Shown: positions 1-8,120 of the stretch, in pieces | Layout of the letters: each line of letters starts with the position of its first letter | Numbering within the stretch: the first letter of the stretch is position 1 | DNA from: a methanogenic archaeon mixed culture ISO4-G1 | Lineage (GTDB): Archaea > Thermoplasmatota > Thermoplasmata > Methanomassiliicoccales > Methanomethylophilaceae | Reading direction: 5' to 3' | DNA: 64,000 nucleotides | NCBI GenBank assembly: GCA_001563305.1 | Contig: CP013703.1 | Location: 1,165,773 to 1,229,772 of the forward strand | The notes under the pieces: model-generated | What the model saw: the letters and a program-made list of their open reading frames with translations, nothing else | Database searches by the model: none | What the model was told of the DNA's origin: nothing | Translations under genes and position numbers: made by a program

Positions 1-714
1 GAGACCCAGACCGAACGACCTGAGGATCGCGATGACTATGAACACGACGAAGATCCACAGCGGGAATCCGGCGAAGGGGGTGGAACCTACAGAGAGCCAG
101 ACCATGAAGAATATACAGCAGTTCAGGAAGACCGCGATGACGGTCCTGTCGATCTCGAACCTCGCAAGGAGCCTTGACAGGACCAGCGGGATTCCGATGA
201 GCTCGATGACGGTGATGATCAGGAACTGCATGTCGACGGATCCGGCCAGTGCGAACCACACGATGAACGGGATCCATGCGAGTGAAAGGATGTAGACAGC
301 GATTGTTCCCCTTGCCGCGTGCTCCGGGTCCCCACGAAGGATAATGGACAGGGGGAGGACGGAACCCGCGAAGGGGGTGGCTGCGATGAACACGAGTCCG
401 ACCGCCTGGTTAGCGTACTCGGTGTCCTTGAGAAGGAAGTACCCGATCAGGGGGATGAGGGAAGCGATGACCATACCGAGCATTATGGCCCTGGCCAGGG
501 ACTTTCCGTATTTCATCGGGTTCAGATTCTGCAGGGGGATCCTGGACATGGAAAGCGTCAGCATGACGACCAGCGTACCGATGGTCAGGTTCGAACGGAG
601 TCCGGCATCCAGTACGTCGGAGGGGAACCATCCGCAGAAGTTGGTCATGAGTGCAACGGCCATGGCGGCCATCATCATGAATGCACTGCTGGTCAGCAGG
701 TCTATCGCTTTCAT
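1..714 (-). CDS. Bile acid:sodium symporter (BASS/SBF) family transporter, 3' end missing
   Basis: Translating the minus strand from the ATG at 712-714 gives 238 uninterrupted codons that run off the left edge. The protein is very hydrophobic, with about seven membrane segments visible. It contains the stretch TPFAGSVLPLSIILRGD, typical of the SBF/BASS and ACR3-like superfamily of Na+-coupled organic-anion transporters. Family members are usually about 300-330 residues, so roughly a quarter is missing. A TATA-like element (ataaatac on the minus strand, about 737-744) lies about 25-30 nt upstream of the start and is embedded in a 23-bp perfect palindrome. The gene is divergent from menA. Substrate unknown; bile acid transport should not be assumed. 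Confidence 0.72.
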   Translation of the reverse strand, partial: MKAIDLLTSSAFMMMAAMAVALMTNFCGWFPSDVLDAGLRSNLTIGTLVVMLTLSMSRIPLQNLNPMKYGKSLARAIMLGMVIASLIPLIGYFLLKDTEYANQAVGLVFIAATPFAGSVLPLSIILRGDPEHAARGTIAVYILSLAWIPFIVWFALAGSVDMQFLIITVIELIGIPLVLSRLLARFEIDRTVIAVFLNCCIFFMVWLSVGSTPFAGFPLWIFVVFIVIAILRSFGLGL

Positions 715-736
715 GACCGTGATATCCTTAAGCCTG

Positions 737-759
737 TATTTATCGATTATCGATAAATA
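737..759. promoter_or_regulatory. 23-bp perfect palindrome between divergent promoters (putative operator)
   Basis: The sequence consists of two 11-bp arms, TATTTATCGAT and ATCGATAAATA, around a single T. It covers the TATA-like element of the leftward transporter gene and sits just upstream of the TATA-like element of menA (tttataac, about 766-773). The position suits a dimeric repressor controlling both genes. The function is inferred from symmetry and position only. Confidence 0.55.
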
Positions 760-791
760 ATTCATTTATAACATAAACATAATTAGGTCTC

Positions 792-1721
792 ATGGCCGAT
801 GTAAGACCTGTAAAGGCAGGATGGCGGAACGTGTTCAGACCGTGGACCCTCCATGGTGCGATCATTCCCGTTCTCATAGGAGGAGCGGTAGCCTTCCAGA
901 CCGCCGAACTGAACATCCTCAGCGCGGCCATATTCGTGATGATCCTCATCGGAGGGTGCCTGCTGCAGTCCGCAGCCAACATCCTGAACACATACGGTGA
1001 CTTCACCAGCGGAGTCGACACCGTGGAGAACGAGACCCGTTCCCCAGAGCTTGTCACCGGTGTCCTCAGCCCCAAGAAGGTACTGTTCGCCGGACTGACC
1101 TGTCTGGGGGTCACCGCTCTGCTCGGACTCATATTCATTTGGTACTCCGGATGGGACGTCCTCATATACGGACTGCTGGGGCTCCTGGGTGCGGGAACGT
1201 ACACCATCGGCCTCTCATACAAGTACCACGGAATGGGTCAGATCAGCGTATTCGTCATGATGGGCCTGCTGATGCCCCTCGGGACCAACTGTGTCCTCAC
1301 GGGGGAGATGTTCTCTCTGGAGGTCCTGCTCCTCAGCATCCCCAACACGTTCATGATCACCGGTGTCCTTGCAGGGAACGAGATGCGCGATTACTGGGAG
1401 GACAAGAAGGCAGGCGCCAGGACCCTCATAGGCAGGATGTCCTATGAAGGAGGGATGAGGCTGTACCTCTTCGAAGCCCTGGTCTCATTCCCGATACTCG
1501 TAGTCCTCGTCATCATAGGCGCGTCCCCGGTCGGATGCTTGCTGGCCCTGGTGACACTCTATGACGCCCGCATCCTCTACAACAACAGCAAGAGGGCACC
1601 CGAGGATGCCCACTGCAACTTCATGCTCGTACCGCTGTGCTTCAAACTGAACTGGCATTTCGGCCTGCTGCTCGTGATAGGATACATTTTTAGTATGGAT
1701 ATCATCCCGATGGTGATCTGA
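792..1721 (+). CDS. menA: UbiA/MenA-family polyprenyltransferase
   Basis: A 309-residue integral membrane protein of the UbiA prenyltransferase superfamily. The first aspartate-rich motif is visible as NTYGDFTSGVDTVENETRS (about residues 64-82) and the second as NEMRDYWEDKKAGARTL (about 196-212). Both match MenA (1,4-dihydroxy-2-naphthoate polyprenyltransferase) better than the UbiA, COX10 or geranylgeranylglyceryl-phosphate branches. The enzyme would attach a polyprenyl chain to an aromatic or quinone-like acceptor in the membrane. It ends 1 nt before ubiE, so the two form a prenylation-methylation operon. The acceptor is unknown: no other menaquinone gene lies in the window, and methanophenazine-like or other prenylated carriers are possible. 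A TATA-like box lies about 25 nt upstream of the ATG. Confidence 0.82.
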   Translation: MADVRPVKAGWRNVFRPWTLHGAIIPVLIGGAVAFQTAELNILSAAIFVMILIGGCLLQSAANILNTYGDFTSGVDTVENETRSPELVTGVLSPKKVLFAGLTCLGVTALLGLIFIWYSGWDVLIYGLLGLLGAGTYTIGLSYKYHGMGQISVFVMMGLLMPLGTNCVLTGEMFSLEVLLLSIPNTFMITGVLAGNEMRDYWEDKKAGARTLIGRMSYEGGMRLYLFEALVSFPILVVLVIIGASPVGCLLALVTLYDARILYNNSKRAPEDAHCNFMLVPLCFKLNWHFGLLLVIGYIFSMDIIPMVI

Positions 1722-1722
1722 A

Positions 1723-2472
1723 ATGACCGAGGATCTGAAAACCGGCAACCAGTTCGAGGGGAAGGAGGAGTTCGTCAAGGACGCCTTCACCGAGATCGCG
1801 GAGTACTACGACGAGATGAACGAGGTCATGTCCATGCACATGGTGCAGAAGTGGCACAAGTTCATGATGAAGAAGGCCGGCGACATCAGGGGCAAGACCT
1901 GCATCGACGTCGGTACCGGTACCGGGGAGATCGCTTTCCACGTTGCCAGGACCGCCGGTCCTGGATCCACGATCATTGGCATCGACCTGACCCCCGCGAT
2001 GCTGGAGCTCGCCAAGAAGAAGGAGGCGGAACTCGACCTCCCAGTCAAGATCGACTGGCGCGAGGGCGACGCTCTCGCACTGGAACTCAAGGACAATTCC
2101 GTGGACCTCGTCACATCTGGATACATGCTGAGGAACGTCACGAACATCCTCCAGGCGGTCTCCGAGATGCACAGGGTCCTCGCTCCCGGAGGGAAGGTCG
2201 TCGTCGCAGAGCTGTCCAAGCCCAAGAACAGGTTCGTCAAGATCGGTTACAACCTGTACATGAAACGCGTGAAGGCATACGGCCGCAAGCGCGACAACGG
2301 CAAGAAGATCGACGGGAAATTCTCCCCGTACGAATGGCTCACGACCTCGATCGAGGGATTCCCCTACGGCGATGACATGGTCGCTATCTTCAGGAAGGCC
2401 GGTTTCAAGGATGCCCATTTCTACGTAAAGTCCATGGGCGCCGTCAACATCTACGTCGGCACCAAGGAATGA
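1723..2472 (+). CDS. ubiE: UbiE/MenG-type quinone C-methyltransferase
   Basis: A 249-residue class I SAM-dependent methyltransferase. The glycine-rich SAM loop is DVGTGTGEIAFHVA (about residues 62-75). The UbiE/MenG/COQ5 signatures FTEIAEYYDEMNEVM near the N terminus, SGYMLRNVTNI in the middle and YEWLTTSIEGFP near the C terminus are all present. The enzyme is expected to methylate a prenylated aromatic ring made by the preceding MenA-like protein. The start codon follows the menA stop by a single base, so the genes should be cotranscribed and translationally coupled. It abuts the convergent Sel1 gene with no spacer. Family assignment is strong; the physiological substrate is not known. Confidence 0.85.
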   Translation: MTEDLKTGNQFEGKEEFVKDAFTEIAEYYDEMNEVMSMHMVQKWHKFMMKKAGDIRGKTCIDVGTGTGEIAFHVARTAGPGSTIIGIDLTPAMLELAKKKEAELDLPVKIDWREGDALALELKDNSVDLVTSGYMLRNVTNILQAVSEMHRVLAPGGKVVVAELSKPKNRFVKIGYNLYMKRVKAYGRKRDNGKKIDGKFSPYEWLTTSIEGFPYGDDMVAIFRKAGFKDAHFYVKSMGAVNIYVGTKE

Positions 2473-3204
2473 TCACTGGCCGCTGTTGAGTTTCATCAGG
2501 ACCTGGAAGGCGGGCTCGTACCCGTTGGCGGCGGATTTGCTCAGCCACTGGATGGCCTCCTTGTCGTCCATCTCTATCTGTCCCGATATCCCGAGCGCTC
2601 CGAGGTTGTACTGAGCGGTGGGCTCGCCCTGCTCCGCGGCATCCCTGAAATACAGCTCGGCCTCCTTCAGGTCGCCCTTGTCGAGCATCATGGAACCCAG
2701 CATCGACTGAGCGTATGAGAATCCCTTGTCTGCCGCACTCTCGAACCATTCCCTGGCCTTGGCCTTGTCCGGTTCGCCGAAGTATTCTCCGATGTAAAGT
2801 AATCCGAGATTGTATTCGGCCTTGACGTCGCCCTTCATGGCGGATGTCATGAAGTACCTCTCGGCCTCACGGTACTCCCCCCTCTCGAAGAGAATCCCCC
2901 CATAGCACAGGCACGCATCGGAATCCCCCTGGTCCGCTGACAGTTTGAAATACTTCTCGGATTCGGAACGGTCCTGAGGGATGCCCTCCCCGTTGTCGAG
3001 CATGAACGCTAGGTCGTACTGGGCGTCGGAATCCCCCTGGTCGGCCAGTTCCCTGTACAGCTGGGCGGCCTTGGCCTTGTCCATCTCCACGCCCTCTCCG
3101 TTGCGGTATTTGGTGGCAAGGATGTATTTGGCGTCGGGGTGGCCCTGTTCGGCCATACGGACATAATCCTCGAAGGTGAACTGCTGGGGCTCCATCGGTA
3201 TCAT
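2473..3204 (-). CDS. Sel1-like tetratricopeptide repeat protein
   Basis: A soluble protein of about 243 residues made almost wholly of Sel1-like repeats. Roughly six units of about 36 residues are visible, each containing a variant of A-x-x-G-x-x-x-A-x-Y-x-L-G-x-x-Y. Such solenoids act as protein-interaction scaffolds; no catalytic domain is present. I chose the ATG at 3202-3204 because a TATA-like element (gtattatc, minus strand, about 3226-3233) lies about 25 nt upstream. An in-frame GTG at 3211-3213 and an ATG at 3193-3195 are alternatives. The stop codon directly abuts the ubiE stop on the other strand. Partner unknown. Confidence 0.8.
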   Translation of the reverse strand: MIPMEPQQFTFEDYVRMAEQGHPDAKYILATKYRNGEGVEMDKAKAAQLYRELADQGDSDAQYDLAFMLDNGEGIPQDRSESEKYFKLSADQGDSDACLCYGGILFERGEYREAERYFMTSAMKGDVKAEYNLGLLYIGEYFGEPDKAKAREWFESAADKGFSYAQSMLGSMMLDKGDLKEAELYFRDAAEQGEPTAQYNLGALGISGQIEMDDKEAIQWLSKSAANGYEPAFQVLMKLNSGQ

Positions 3205-3249
3205 CCTGAGCACTGGGAGGAACGTTGATAATACTGTCGATGAAAAGGA

Positions 3250-3266
3250 AGGGGTCGTCGACCCCT
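3250..3266 (-). terminator. Stem-loop terminator of the coiled-coil gene
   Basis: Inverted repeat GGGGTC-gtcgacCCC-type hairpin just downstream of the stop at 3280, read on the minus strand and followed by a T-rich tract (ttccttttc). Confidence 0.5.
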
Positions 3267-3279
3267 GAAATGTTTGGGA

Positions 3280-3690
3280 TCAGAACAGGTCGTCCTGTTC
3301 CTTCTTCTGCTGCTGTTTCTCGGCCCTCGCTGCCTCTTCCTCGGCCTCGATCTCACGGTGCCTGGCATCGGCCTGGGCCTTGATGTTCTCCCTCTCTTCC
3401 TTCGCGGCCGCCCTGACTTCCTCGATCTGTTTCTCGTACTCCTCGATGAGTTTCCTCGATTCGTTGATCTGGTCCACATAGGTCTCGAAGTTCTTCTTGT
3501 GCGACTCGTCGCCGTCCACGGTGAAACGGTAGTATTCCTTTCCGATCAGTTCGTAATTCTCCCTGACCTTGTTCTTCTCTTCCTTGATCTGCGACTCGAG
3601 CTTGCTGACCTCCCTGCTCTCATTGAGCTTGTTGGAGGATGTGCTCATAGATGCCTTGGTCTTGTTGATCGTCTTGTCCAAGAATCCCAT
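3280..3690 (-). CDS. Small coiled-coil protein
   Basis: A highly charged protein of 136 residues. The first 25 residues (MGFLDKTINKTKASM...) are followed by long heptad-rich helices: residues about 25-60 (REVSKLESQIKEEKNKVRE) and about 75-130 (Glu/Ala/Lys/Gln-rich), predicting an extended coiled coil. There is no membrane segment and no cysteine motif. The open frame extends 11 codons upstream, but the ATG at 3688-3690 (MGFLDK) matches the usual N terminus of small proteins of this type that pair a short amphipathic leader with a coiled coil. A single-gene unit with its own terminator. No function can be assigned. Confidence 0.65.
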   Translation of the reverse strand: MGFLDKTINKTKASMSTSSNKLNESREVSKLESQIKEEKNKVRENYELIGKEYYRFTVDGDESHKKNFETYVDQINESRKLIEEYEKQIEEVRAAAKEERENIKAQADARHREIEAEEEAARAEKQQQKKEQDDLF

Positions 3691-3776
3691 TGTATTACCC
3701 TGTGTTGGAATTAACGTGCGCATTATAATACGCTTATTACAGGGCCCATCAGAATAAATCGGGATTGCAATATGAG

Positions 3777-3794
3777 AAGGGCCCGAAGGCCCTT
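3777..3794 (-). terminator. Stem-loop terminator of the M18 aminopeptidase gene
   Basis: Perfect 7-bp hairpin AAGGGCC-cgaa-GGCCCTT, 9 nt past the stop codon on the minus strand, followed by an AT-rich stretch. Confidence 0.5.
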
Positions 3795-3802
3795 GAACGG
3801 TT

Positions 3803-5218
3803 TCAGATCTCCTTGGGGAGCTTGCTGTTGTACACTGCGTGGATCGCCTTGTACAGCATGTACTCGTCCGCCTTTGCGACTACCTCAACGGGCGCGTGCA
3901 TGGACAGGACGGGGACACCGATATCGATGGTGTCGATGTTGTTGAGGGAGATGTAGGACGCGATGGTCCCTCCGCCTCCGACGTCGATCTTCCCGAGCTC
4001 TCCCATCTGCCAGCACACTCCGGCATCCCTCAGGATCCTGTGGACGTAGTTCACCATCTCTGCGGACGCGTCGTTGGTGCTGTACTTTCCTCCGGCACCG
4101 TCGTACTTGGACAGGATGGGCCCGTAGTTCATGAAGGCGCAGTTGGTCCTCTCGAACACCTCGGGATATGCGGGGTCGTAGCCTGCTCCGACATCGGCGG
4201 AGAGACATATCGACTTCCTCATGACGTGCCTGACCTCGCAGCCCTCTGCCTGGGCCAGGTCCTCCACGAAGTCCCTGAAGAAGTAGGATGCCATTCCGGT
4301 GACGCCGTCGGATCCGGTCTCCTCCTTGTCAGCGAAGATCGTGAGCGTGGTGTACTCCGGGTTCTTGGTGTTGATCTCGGCCATGAACTCCGCGTATGCG
4401 CAGGAGCTGTCGTCCTGACCGTATGCCGCGATCATGGACCTGTCGAATCCCAGGTCCCTGGGCTTGAACGCGGGCACGGCGCAGAGTTCCGCTGACTCGA
4501 GGTCGCACTCCTTGATACCGTACTTCTCGTTTAGGATCTGCATGATGGCCAACTTGCACTTCTGGGAGACCTTCTCGTCATCGAAGGGCCATGAACCTAT
4601 CAGGAGGTTCAGTTGCTCTCCCTCGACGACCTTGGATGCGGTCTTCTGCATCTGGTCCCTCGCAAGGTGGACCAGGAGGTCCGTGATCACGAAAGCGGGT
4701 TCGGACTCGTCCTCTCCCACGTTGATGGTGACCCTCTTCCCGTCGGCGGTCATGACGACCCCGCGGATCGACAGAGGGATCGTAGTCCACTGGTACTTCT
4801 TGATGCCTCCGTAGTAGTGGGTCTTGAAGTAGACCATCTCTGCATCCTCGAACAGCGGATGCGGCTTGAAATCCAGTCTGGGGCTGTCCACGTGGGCGAC
4901 CGCCACACGTATCCCCTCGGACACGGGCTTCTTACCCTTGGTGCACATGAGGATGTCCTTTCCACGGTTCACCATGTAGAACTTGTCCCCGGCCTTGTAC
5001 TTCTTGCCGGGCACGTACTCGGTGTACTTGTGCTTCTTCAGTATGGGTATGACGTATTCGACGGCCTCGCGCTCCGTCTTGCAGGCGAGGAACTCCTTGT
5101 ATCCTTCGCAGAACTTCGATGCTTCCTCGAGGAACTTGGGGTCCGTCGATCCGATGCTCTTGGTGTCCATGAGCAGCTCGTCGGCCAGTTTCTGTCCTTT
5201 CGATTTCTTGTCTGCCAT
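3803..5218 (-). CDS. M18-family metalloaminopeptidase (aspartyl aminopeptidase-like)
   Basis: A 471-residue cytosolic peptidase of family M18, which removes N-terminal (often acidic) residues with a dinuclear zinc or cobalt centre and assembles into large dodecameric particles. Metal-binding and catalytic elements are recognisable: AHVDSPRLDFKP (first His ligand), FADKEETGSDGV (catalytic Glu pair and Asp), SADVGAGYDP (Asp ligand) and MHAPVEV near the C terminus (last His). Length agrees with bacterial and archaeal M18 proteins (about 430-480). It is monocistronic, with a stem-loop at the 3' end and an AT-rich promoter (ccattaacta) upstream. It presumably finishes peptide breakdown downstream of the proteasome and Lon encoded nearby. 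Confidence 0.88.
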   Translation of the reverse strand: MADKKSKGQKLADELLMDTKSIGSTDPKFLEEASKFCEGYKEFLACKTEREAVEYVIPILKKHKYTEYVPGKKYKAGDKFYMVNRGKDILMCTKGKKPVSEGIRVAVAHVDSPRLDFKPHPLFEDAEMVYFKTHYYGGIKKYQWTTIPLSIRGVVMTADGKRVTINVGEDESEPAFVITDLLVHLARDQMQKTASKVVEGEQLNLLIGSWPFDDEKVSQKCKLAIMQILNEKYGIKECDLESAELCAVPAFKPRDLGFDRSMIAAYGQDDSSCAYAEFMAEINTKNPEYTTLTIFADKEETGSDGVTGMASYFFRDFVEDLAQAEGCEVRHVMRKSICLSADVGAGYDPAYPEVFERTNCAFMNYGPILSKYDGAGGKYSTNDASAEMVNYVHRILRDAGVCWQMGELGKIDVGGGGTIASYISLNNIDTIDIGVPVLSMHAPVEVVAKADEYMLYKAIHAVYNSKLPKEI

Positions 5219-5281
5219 GCGGGGTAGATGAAAAATGTAGTAGTTAATGGGTTTGATTGGGGTTTCGTGAGGTCCGCGATC

Positions 5282-6064
5282 TCACTTGACCGCACCGCAG
5301 GACTTGGCCGCCTTGATGCACTCGTGACAGCCGTCCTTCTTGATCTTGGGGAGTCCGGCCTCCAGCAGCCTGAGGACCTTGTCCAGGCAGGATGCCATGG
5401 TCTTCTTCACCATCTCGATGTCCACGGTCTCCTCCTTCCATGCATCGTAATCGGTGATGGTGGCGAGACTGCAGTAGCACATGCCCAGCTCCCTGGCCAG
5501 CTGACACTCGGGGACGACGGTCATTCCGATGATGTCACCGAATTGCCTAAACATCTTGCTCTCGGCCCTGGTGGAGAACCTAGGTCCCTCGATGCAGACA
5601 TAGGTCCCGCCGTTGTGGTACTTGATACCGAGCTTCTTGGCGGTCTGGGCGAACACGTCGTTGAGATAGCCGCAGAACGGGTCCGGGATAGCGATGTGCG
5701 TGATGGAATCGTCGAAGTAGGTGTAGTCGCGCTTCTTGGTGAAATCCACGAACTGGTCGACGATGACGAGGTCCCCGGAGGCGAACTTCCTCTGGAGGGA
5801 TCCGACCGCGCATGCGGAGATGACGTACTTGCATCCCAGCTCCTTGAGGGCGTACATGTTGGCCCTGTACGGGACCGAAGAGGGCGGATAGGGTATCTTC
5901 GTTCCGTGGCGGTGGAGGAATGCGACCTCCACTCCGGCGATCTTGCCGATCAGGATCTCGTCCGATGGCTTCCCGTAGGGTGTGTCAGGATAGACCGTCT
6001 CTATCAGTTCGAATGTATCCGGGTTGTAAATCCCCGTTCCGCCTATGATCGCTATGCGAGGCAT
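5282..6064 (-). CDS. mtnP: S-methyl-5'-thioadenosine (or thioinosine) phosphorylase
   Basis: A member of nucleoside phosphorylase family 2 with about 260 residues. Motifs seen: IIGGTGIY (phosphate loop, N terminus), RHG and PYRANMYALKELG, EGPRFSTRAES, MTVVPECQLARELG and TDYDAWKEE; the last resembles the MTAP-type TDYDCW substrate loop rather than the purine nucleoside phosphorylase version. It would cleave methylthioadenosine from polyamine or other SAM metabolism; several methanogen homologues prefer methylthioinosine, so the base specificity is open. The C terminus carries extra cysteines (CHECIKAAKSC). I moved the start from an in-frame TTG to the ATG at 6062-6064, because a strong TATA-like run (attataatatata, about 6086-6098) lies 25-30 nt upstream. 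Confidence 0.88.
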   Translation of the reverse strand: MPRIAIIGGTGIYNPDTFELIETVYPDTPYGKPSDEILIGKIAGVEVAFLHRHGTKIPYPPSSVPYRANMYALKELGCKYVISACAVGSLQRKFASGDLVIVDQFVDFTKKRDYTYFDDSITHIAIPDPFCGYLNDVFAQTAKKLGIKYHNGGTYVCIEGPRFSTRAESKMFRQFGDIIGMTVVPECQLARELGMCYCSLATITDYDAWKEETVDIEMVKKTMASCLDKVLRLLEAGLPKIKKDGCHECIKAAKSCGAVK

Positions 6065-6120
6065 GTCCGACAATTCGCGTACCTGTATATATTATAATTG
6101 GAAATTGGCGTGCTGGCACA

Positions 6121-6768
6121 TCATAATTTCCTTGTTGCCTCGTACGGAGTAACGTGGAGGGCCTTCTCCGCTTCCTCCTTCGTGAGCCCTGCACCCAGTG
6201 CGACGGTCAGCGCGGCCTTCTCGTCCATCAGGTTCTCGGGGGCGTGGGTGTCGGAATCGATGACCATCTTGGCTCCGGCCTGCCTGGCCATGTTGGCCAC
6301 GTGTCCGTTGGTGATGTTGTGGCCGGCCCTTCCCGTGATCTCCAGGATGACATCGTTGTCCTTGGCCAGCTGGGCCTCCTCCAGTGTGATGAATCCGGGG
6401 TGCGCGAGTATGTCGATCTCGGGGTTCTCCACGGATGCACGGTTGGTCCCGGGCATGACGGGTTCCGTGACGGTCTCGCCGTGCACGACTATCCACTGCG
6501 CCCCGTATTTCCTGGCCAGCTTCGCCACCTTGTCGATCTTGCTCGGTGGCACGTGGGTGATCTCCACTCCGGGGATGACCTTGATGTAATCCTCGCAGAG
6601 TTCGACGGCCTTGACGATGTTGGACACCACCCATTCCACGTTGGACATGTCCACATGGTCAGTTATCGCTATGACGTCGTGGTCCAGCACCATCGCCCTG
6701 CGCACGAGCTCGGCGGGGATGAGCTCCCCGTCGCTGTAGACCGTATGTGTGTGTAGATCCGCCCTCAT
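6121..6768 (-). CDS. PHP-domain phosphoesterase, candidate histidinol-phosphatase
   Basis: A 215-residue PHP-domain protein. It starts with the metal-binding motif [14 protein letters not shown] and continues with ITDHVDMSN, PGVEITHV, VHGE, DILAHPG and DSDTHAPENL, so all the histidines and acidic residues expected for a trinuclear PHP site are visible. Its ATG overlaps the hisIE stop (ATGA), which makes it the last gene of the hisB-hisF-hisIE operon. The histidine pathway needs a histidinol-phosphatase and none of the standard types is seen here, so this PHP protein is a strong contextual candidate. A general phosphoesterase or nuclease role cannot be excluded. The longer open frame, which adds 33 residues, is rejected as readthrough into hisIE. 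Confidence 0.82.
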   Translation of the reverse strand: MRADLHTHTVYSDGELIPAELVRRAMVLDHDVIAITDHVDMSNVEWVVSNIVKAVELCEDYIKVIPGVEITHVPPSKIDKVAKLARKYGAQWIVVHGETVTEPVMPGTNRASVENPEIDILAHPGFITLEEAQLAKDNDVILEITGRAGHNITNGHVANMARQAGAKMVIDSDTHAPENLMDEKAALTVALGAGLTKEEAEKALHVTPYEATRKL

Positions 6769-7367
6769 TCCGCTCTCTCCTTGAGTTTCTTGTAGACCTC
6801 CGACATGGGAAGTCCTGTCTTCTCGATGGCCACCATGGTGTGGTAGATCATGTCCGCCAGCTCCCATGCCATCTCGTCAGTGTCCTTGTCCTTTATGGCC
6901 AGGGCGAATTCCCCGGCCTCCTCGATGACCTTCTTGCACATGCGGGTCTCGTCGTTGAACAGCTTGCACGTGTAGCTCTCGTCCGAGGGGTTCTCGTGCC
7001 TGTCCTTGATGACACGCATCAAGTCCGGGATTATGGCCATGGTCTCGTCGGTCTCGCCGTAGATGACCTCGTCGAAGCACGAAGGCTTCCCCAGGTGGCA
7101 TGCGACACCGGTCTGCTCGACCCTGACGAGGAGCGTGTCCGCATCGCAGTCAGTCTGGATGGACTTGATCTTCTGGACGTGTCCGGACTCCTCGCCCTTC
7201 TTCCACATCTTCTGCCTGCTCCTGGACCAGAAGTGGGTGTAACCCGTGCTCTTCATCAGTTCGACGGCCTCTGCGTTCGCCCATGCGACCATGAGGACCT
7301 CGTTGGTGATCCAATCCTGGACTACTACCGGGATCAGACCCTTGTCATCATACTTGAGTTCGGTCAT
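6765..7367 (-). CDS. hisIE: Bifunctional phosphoribosyl-AMP cyclohydrolase / phosphoribosyl-ATP pyrophosphatase HisIE
   Basis: A 200-residue fusion covering steps 2 and 3 of histidine biosynthesis. The N-terminal HisI half (about residues 1-105) shows [12 protein letters not shown], the [12 protein letters not shown] active-site loop, [15 protein letters not shown] (metal-binding Asp/Cys) and GVACHLG. The C-terminal HisE half (about 110-200) shows the all-alpha pyrophosphohydrolase pattern [18 protein letters not shown]...ELADMIYH with its EE and ExxD metal ligands. The order I-E is that of bacterial fusions. The ATG at 7365-7367 overlaps the hisF stop (ATGA), and its stop overlaps the PHP gene in the same way. 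The upstream in-frame GTG is unlikely. Confidence 0.94.
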   Translation of the reverse strand: MTELKYDDKGLIPVVVQDWITNEVLMVAWANAEAVELMKSTGYTHFWSRSRQKMWKKGEESGHVQKIKSIQTDCDADTLLVRVEQTGVACHLGKPSCFDEVIYGETDETMAIIPDLMRVIKDRHENPSDESYTCKLFNDETRMCKKVIEEAGEFALAIKDKDTDEMAWELADMIYHTMVAIEKTGLPMSEVYKKLKERAE

Positions 7368-8116
7368 CTTACGCACACTCCGTTATCCCTGAGGTATTCC
7401 TTGACCTCGGCCACGGTGTACTCCTTGTAATGGAAGATGGATGCTGCCAGCGCCGCAGAGACGTTGGTCTGCTGGAACACCTCCAGTATGTGCTCCTTGG
7501 AACCGCATCCGCCGGATGCGATAACCGGTATGCTGACCTCGTCCGCGATCAGCCTAGTGGGTTCGATATCGTAACCCGTCTTGACACCGTCGGCGTCCAT
7601 GGAGGTGAACAGTATCTCCCCCGCACCGCGGTCCTCGGCCTCCTTGGCCCATTCGAGGACGTCGATGCCTGTGAACCTCGTGCCTCCGTGGGTGACGACC
7701 TCCCAGTGGTTGTCCTTCCACTTGCCGTCGATGGCGACGACTATACATTGGCAGCCGAACGCGTCCGAGCATTCGGTGATGATGTCCGGATTCTGTACGG
7801 CGGCGGAGTTTATCGAGACTTTGTCCGCACCCGCGTTCAGGGTGTTCCTGACATCCTGTGCGGTCCTGATCCCTCCTCCGACGCAGAGCGGGATGTTGAG
7901 GCCCTCGGCTGTCTTCGTGACGACGTCGAGCATGGTGGCCCTCTCCTCCTGCGATGCGGAGATGTCCAGGAACGTGATCTCGTCCGCGCCCTGGCCTTCA
8001 TAATCTATGGCCATGGTCGGAGGGTCCCCTACCTCCTTGATGTTCTGGAAGTTGATTCCTTTCACAACCTTTCCGCCCCTCATGTCGAGGCACGGGATGA
8101 TCCTCTTCGTCAGCAT
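7364..8116 (-). CDS. hisF: Imidazole glycerol phosphate synthase cyclase subunit HisF
   Basis: A 250-residue (beta-alpha)8 barrel that closes the imidazole ring in histidine biosynthesis using ammonia from the HisH glutaminase. Both catalytic aspartates are in place: [12 protein letters not shown] at the N terminus (Asp11) and VVAIDGKW in the middle (about Asp130). Phosphate-binding loops are seen as [17 protein letters not shown] and IASGGCGS. It is the second gene of the his operon, starts 5 nt after the hisB stop and overlaps hisIE. HisH is not in this window. Confidence 0.96.
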   Translation of the reverse strand: MLTKRIIPCLDMRGGKVVKGINFQNIKEVGDPPTMAIDYEGQGADEITFLDISASQEERATMLDVVTKTAEGLNIPLCVGGGIRTAQDVRNTLNAGADKVSINSAAVQNPDIITECSDAFGCQCIVVAIDGKWKDNHWEVVTHGGTRFTGIDVLEWAKEAEDRGAGEILFTSMDADGVKTGYDIEPTRLIADEVSIPVIASGGCGSKEHILEVFQQTNVSAALAASIFHYKEYTVAEVKEYLRDNGVCVR

Positions 8117-8120
8117 GGGA

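Noticed and set aside
740-1222. 160-codon minus-strand frame between the transporter gene and menA
   Set aside because: Antisense to menA, whose prenyltransferase motifs are clear; no promoter or family match.
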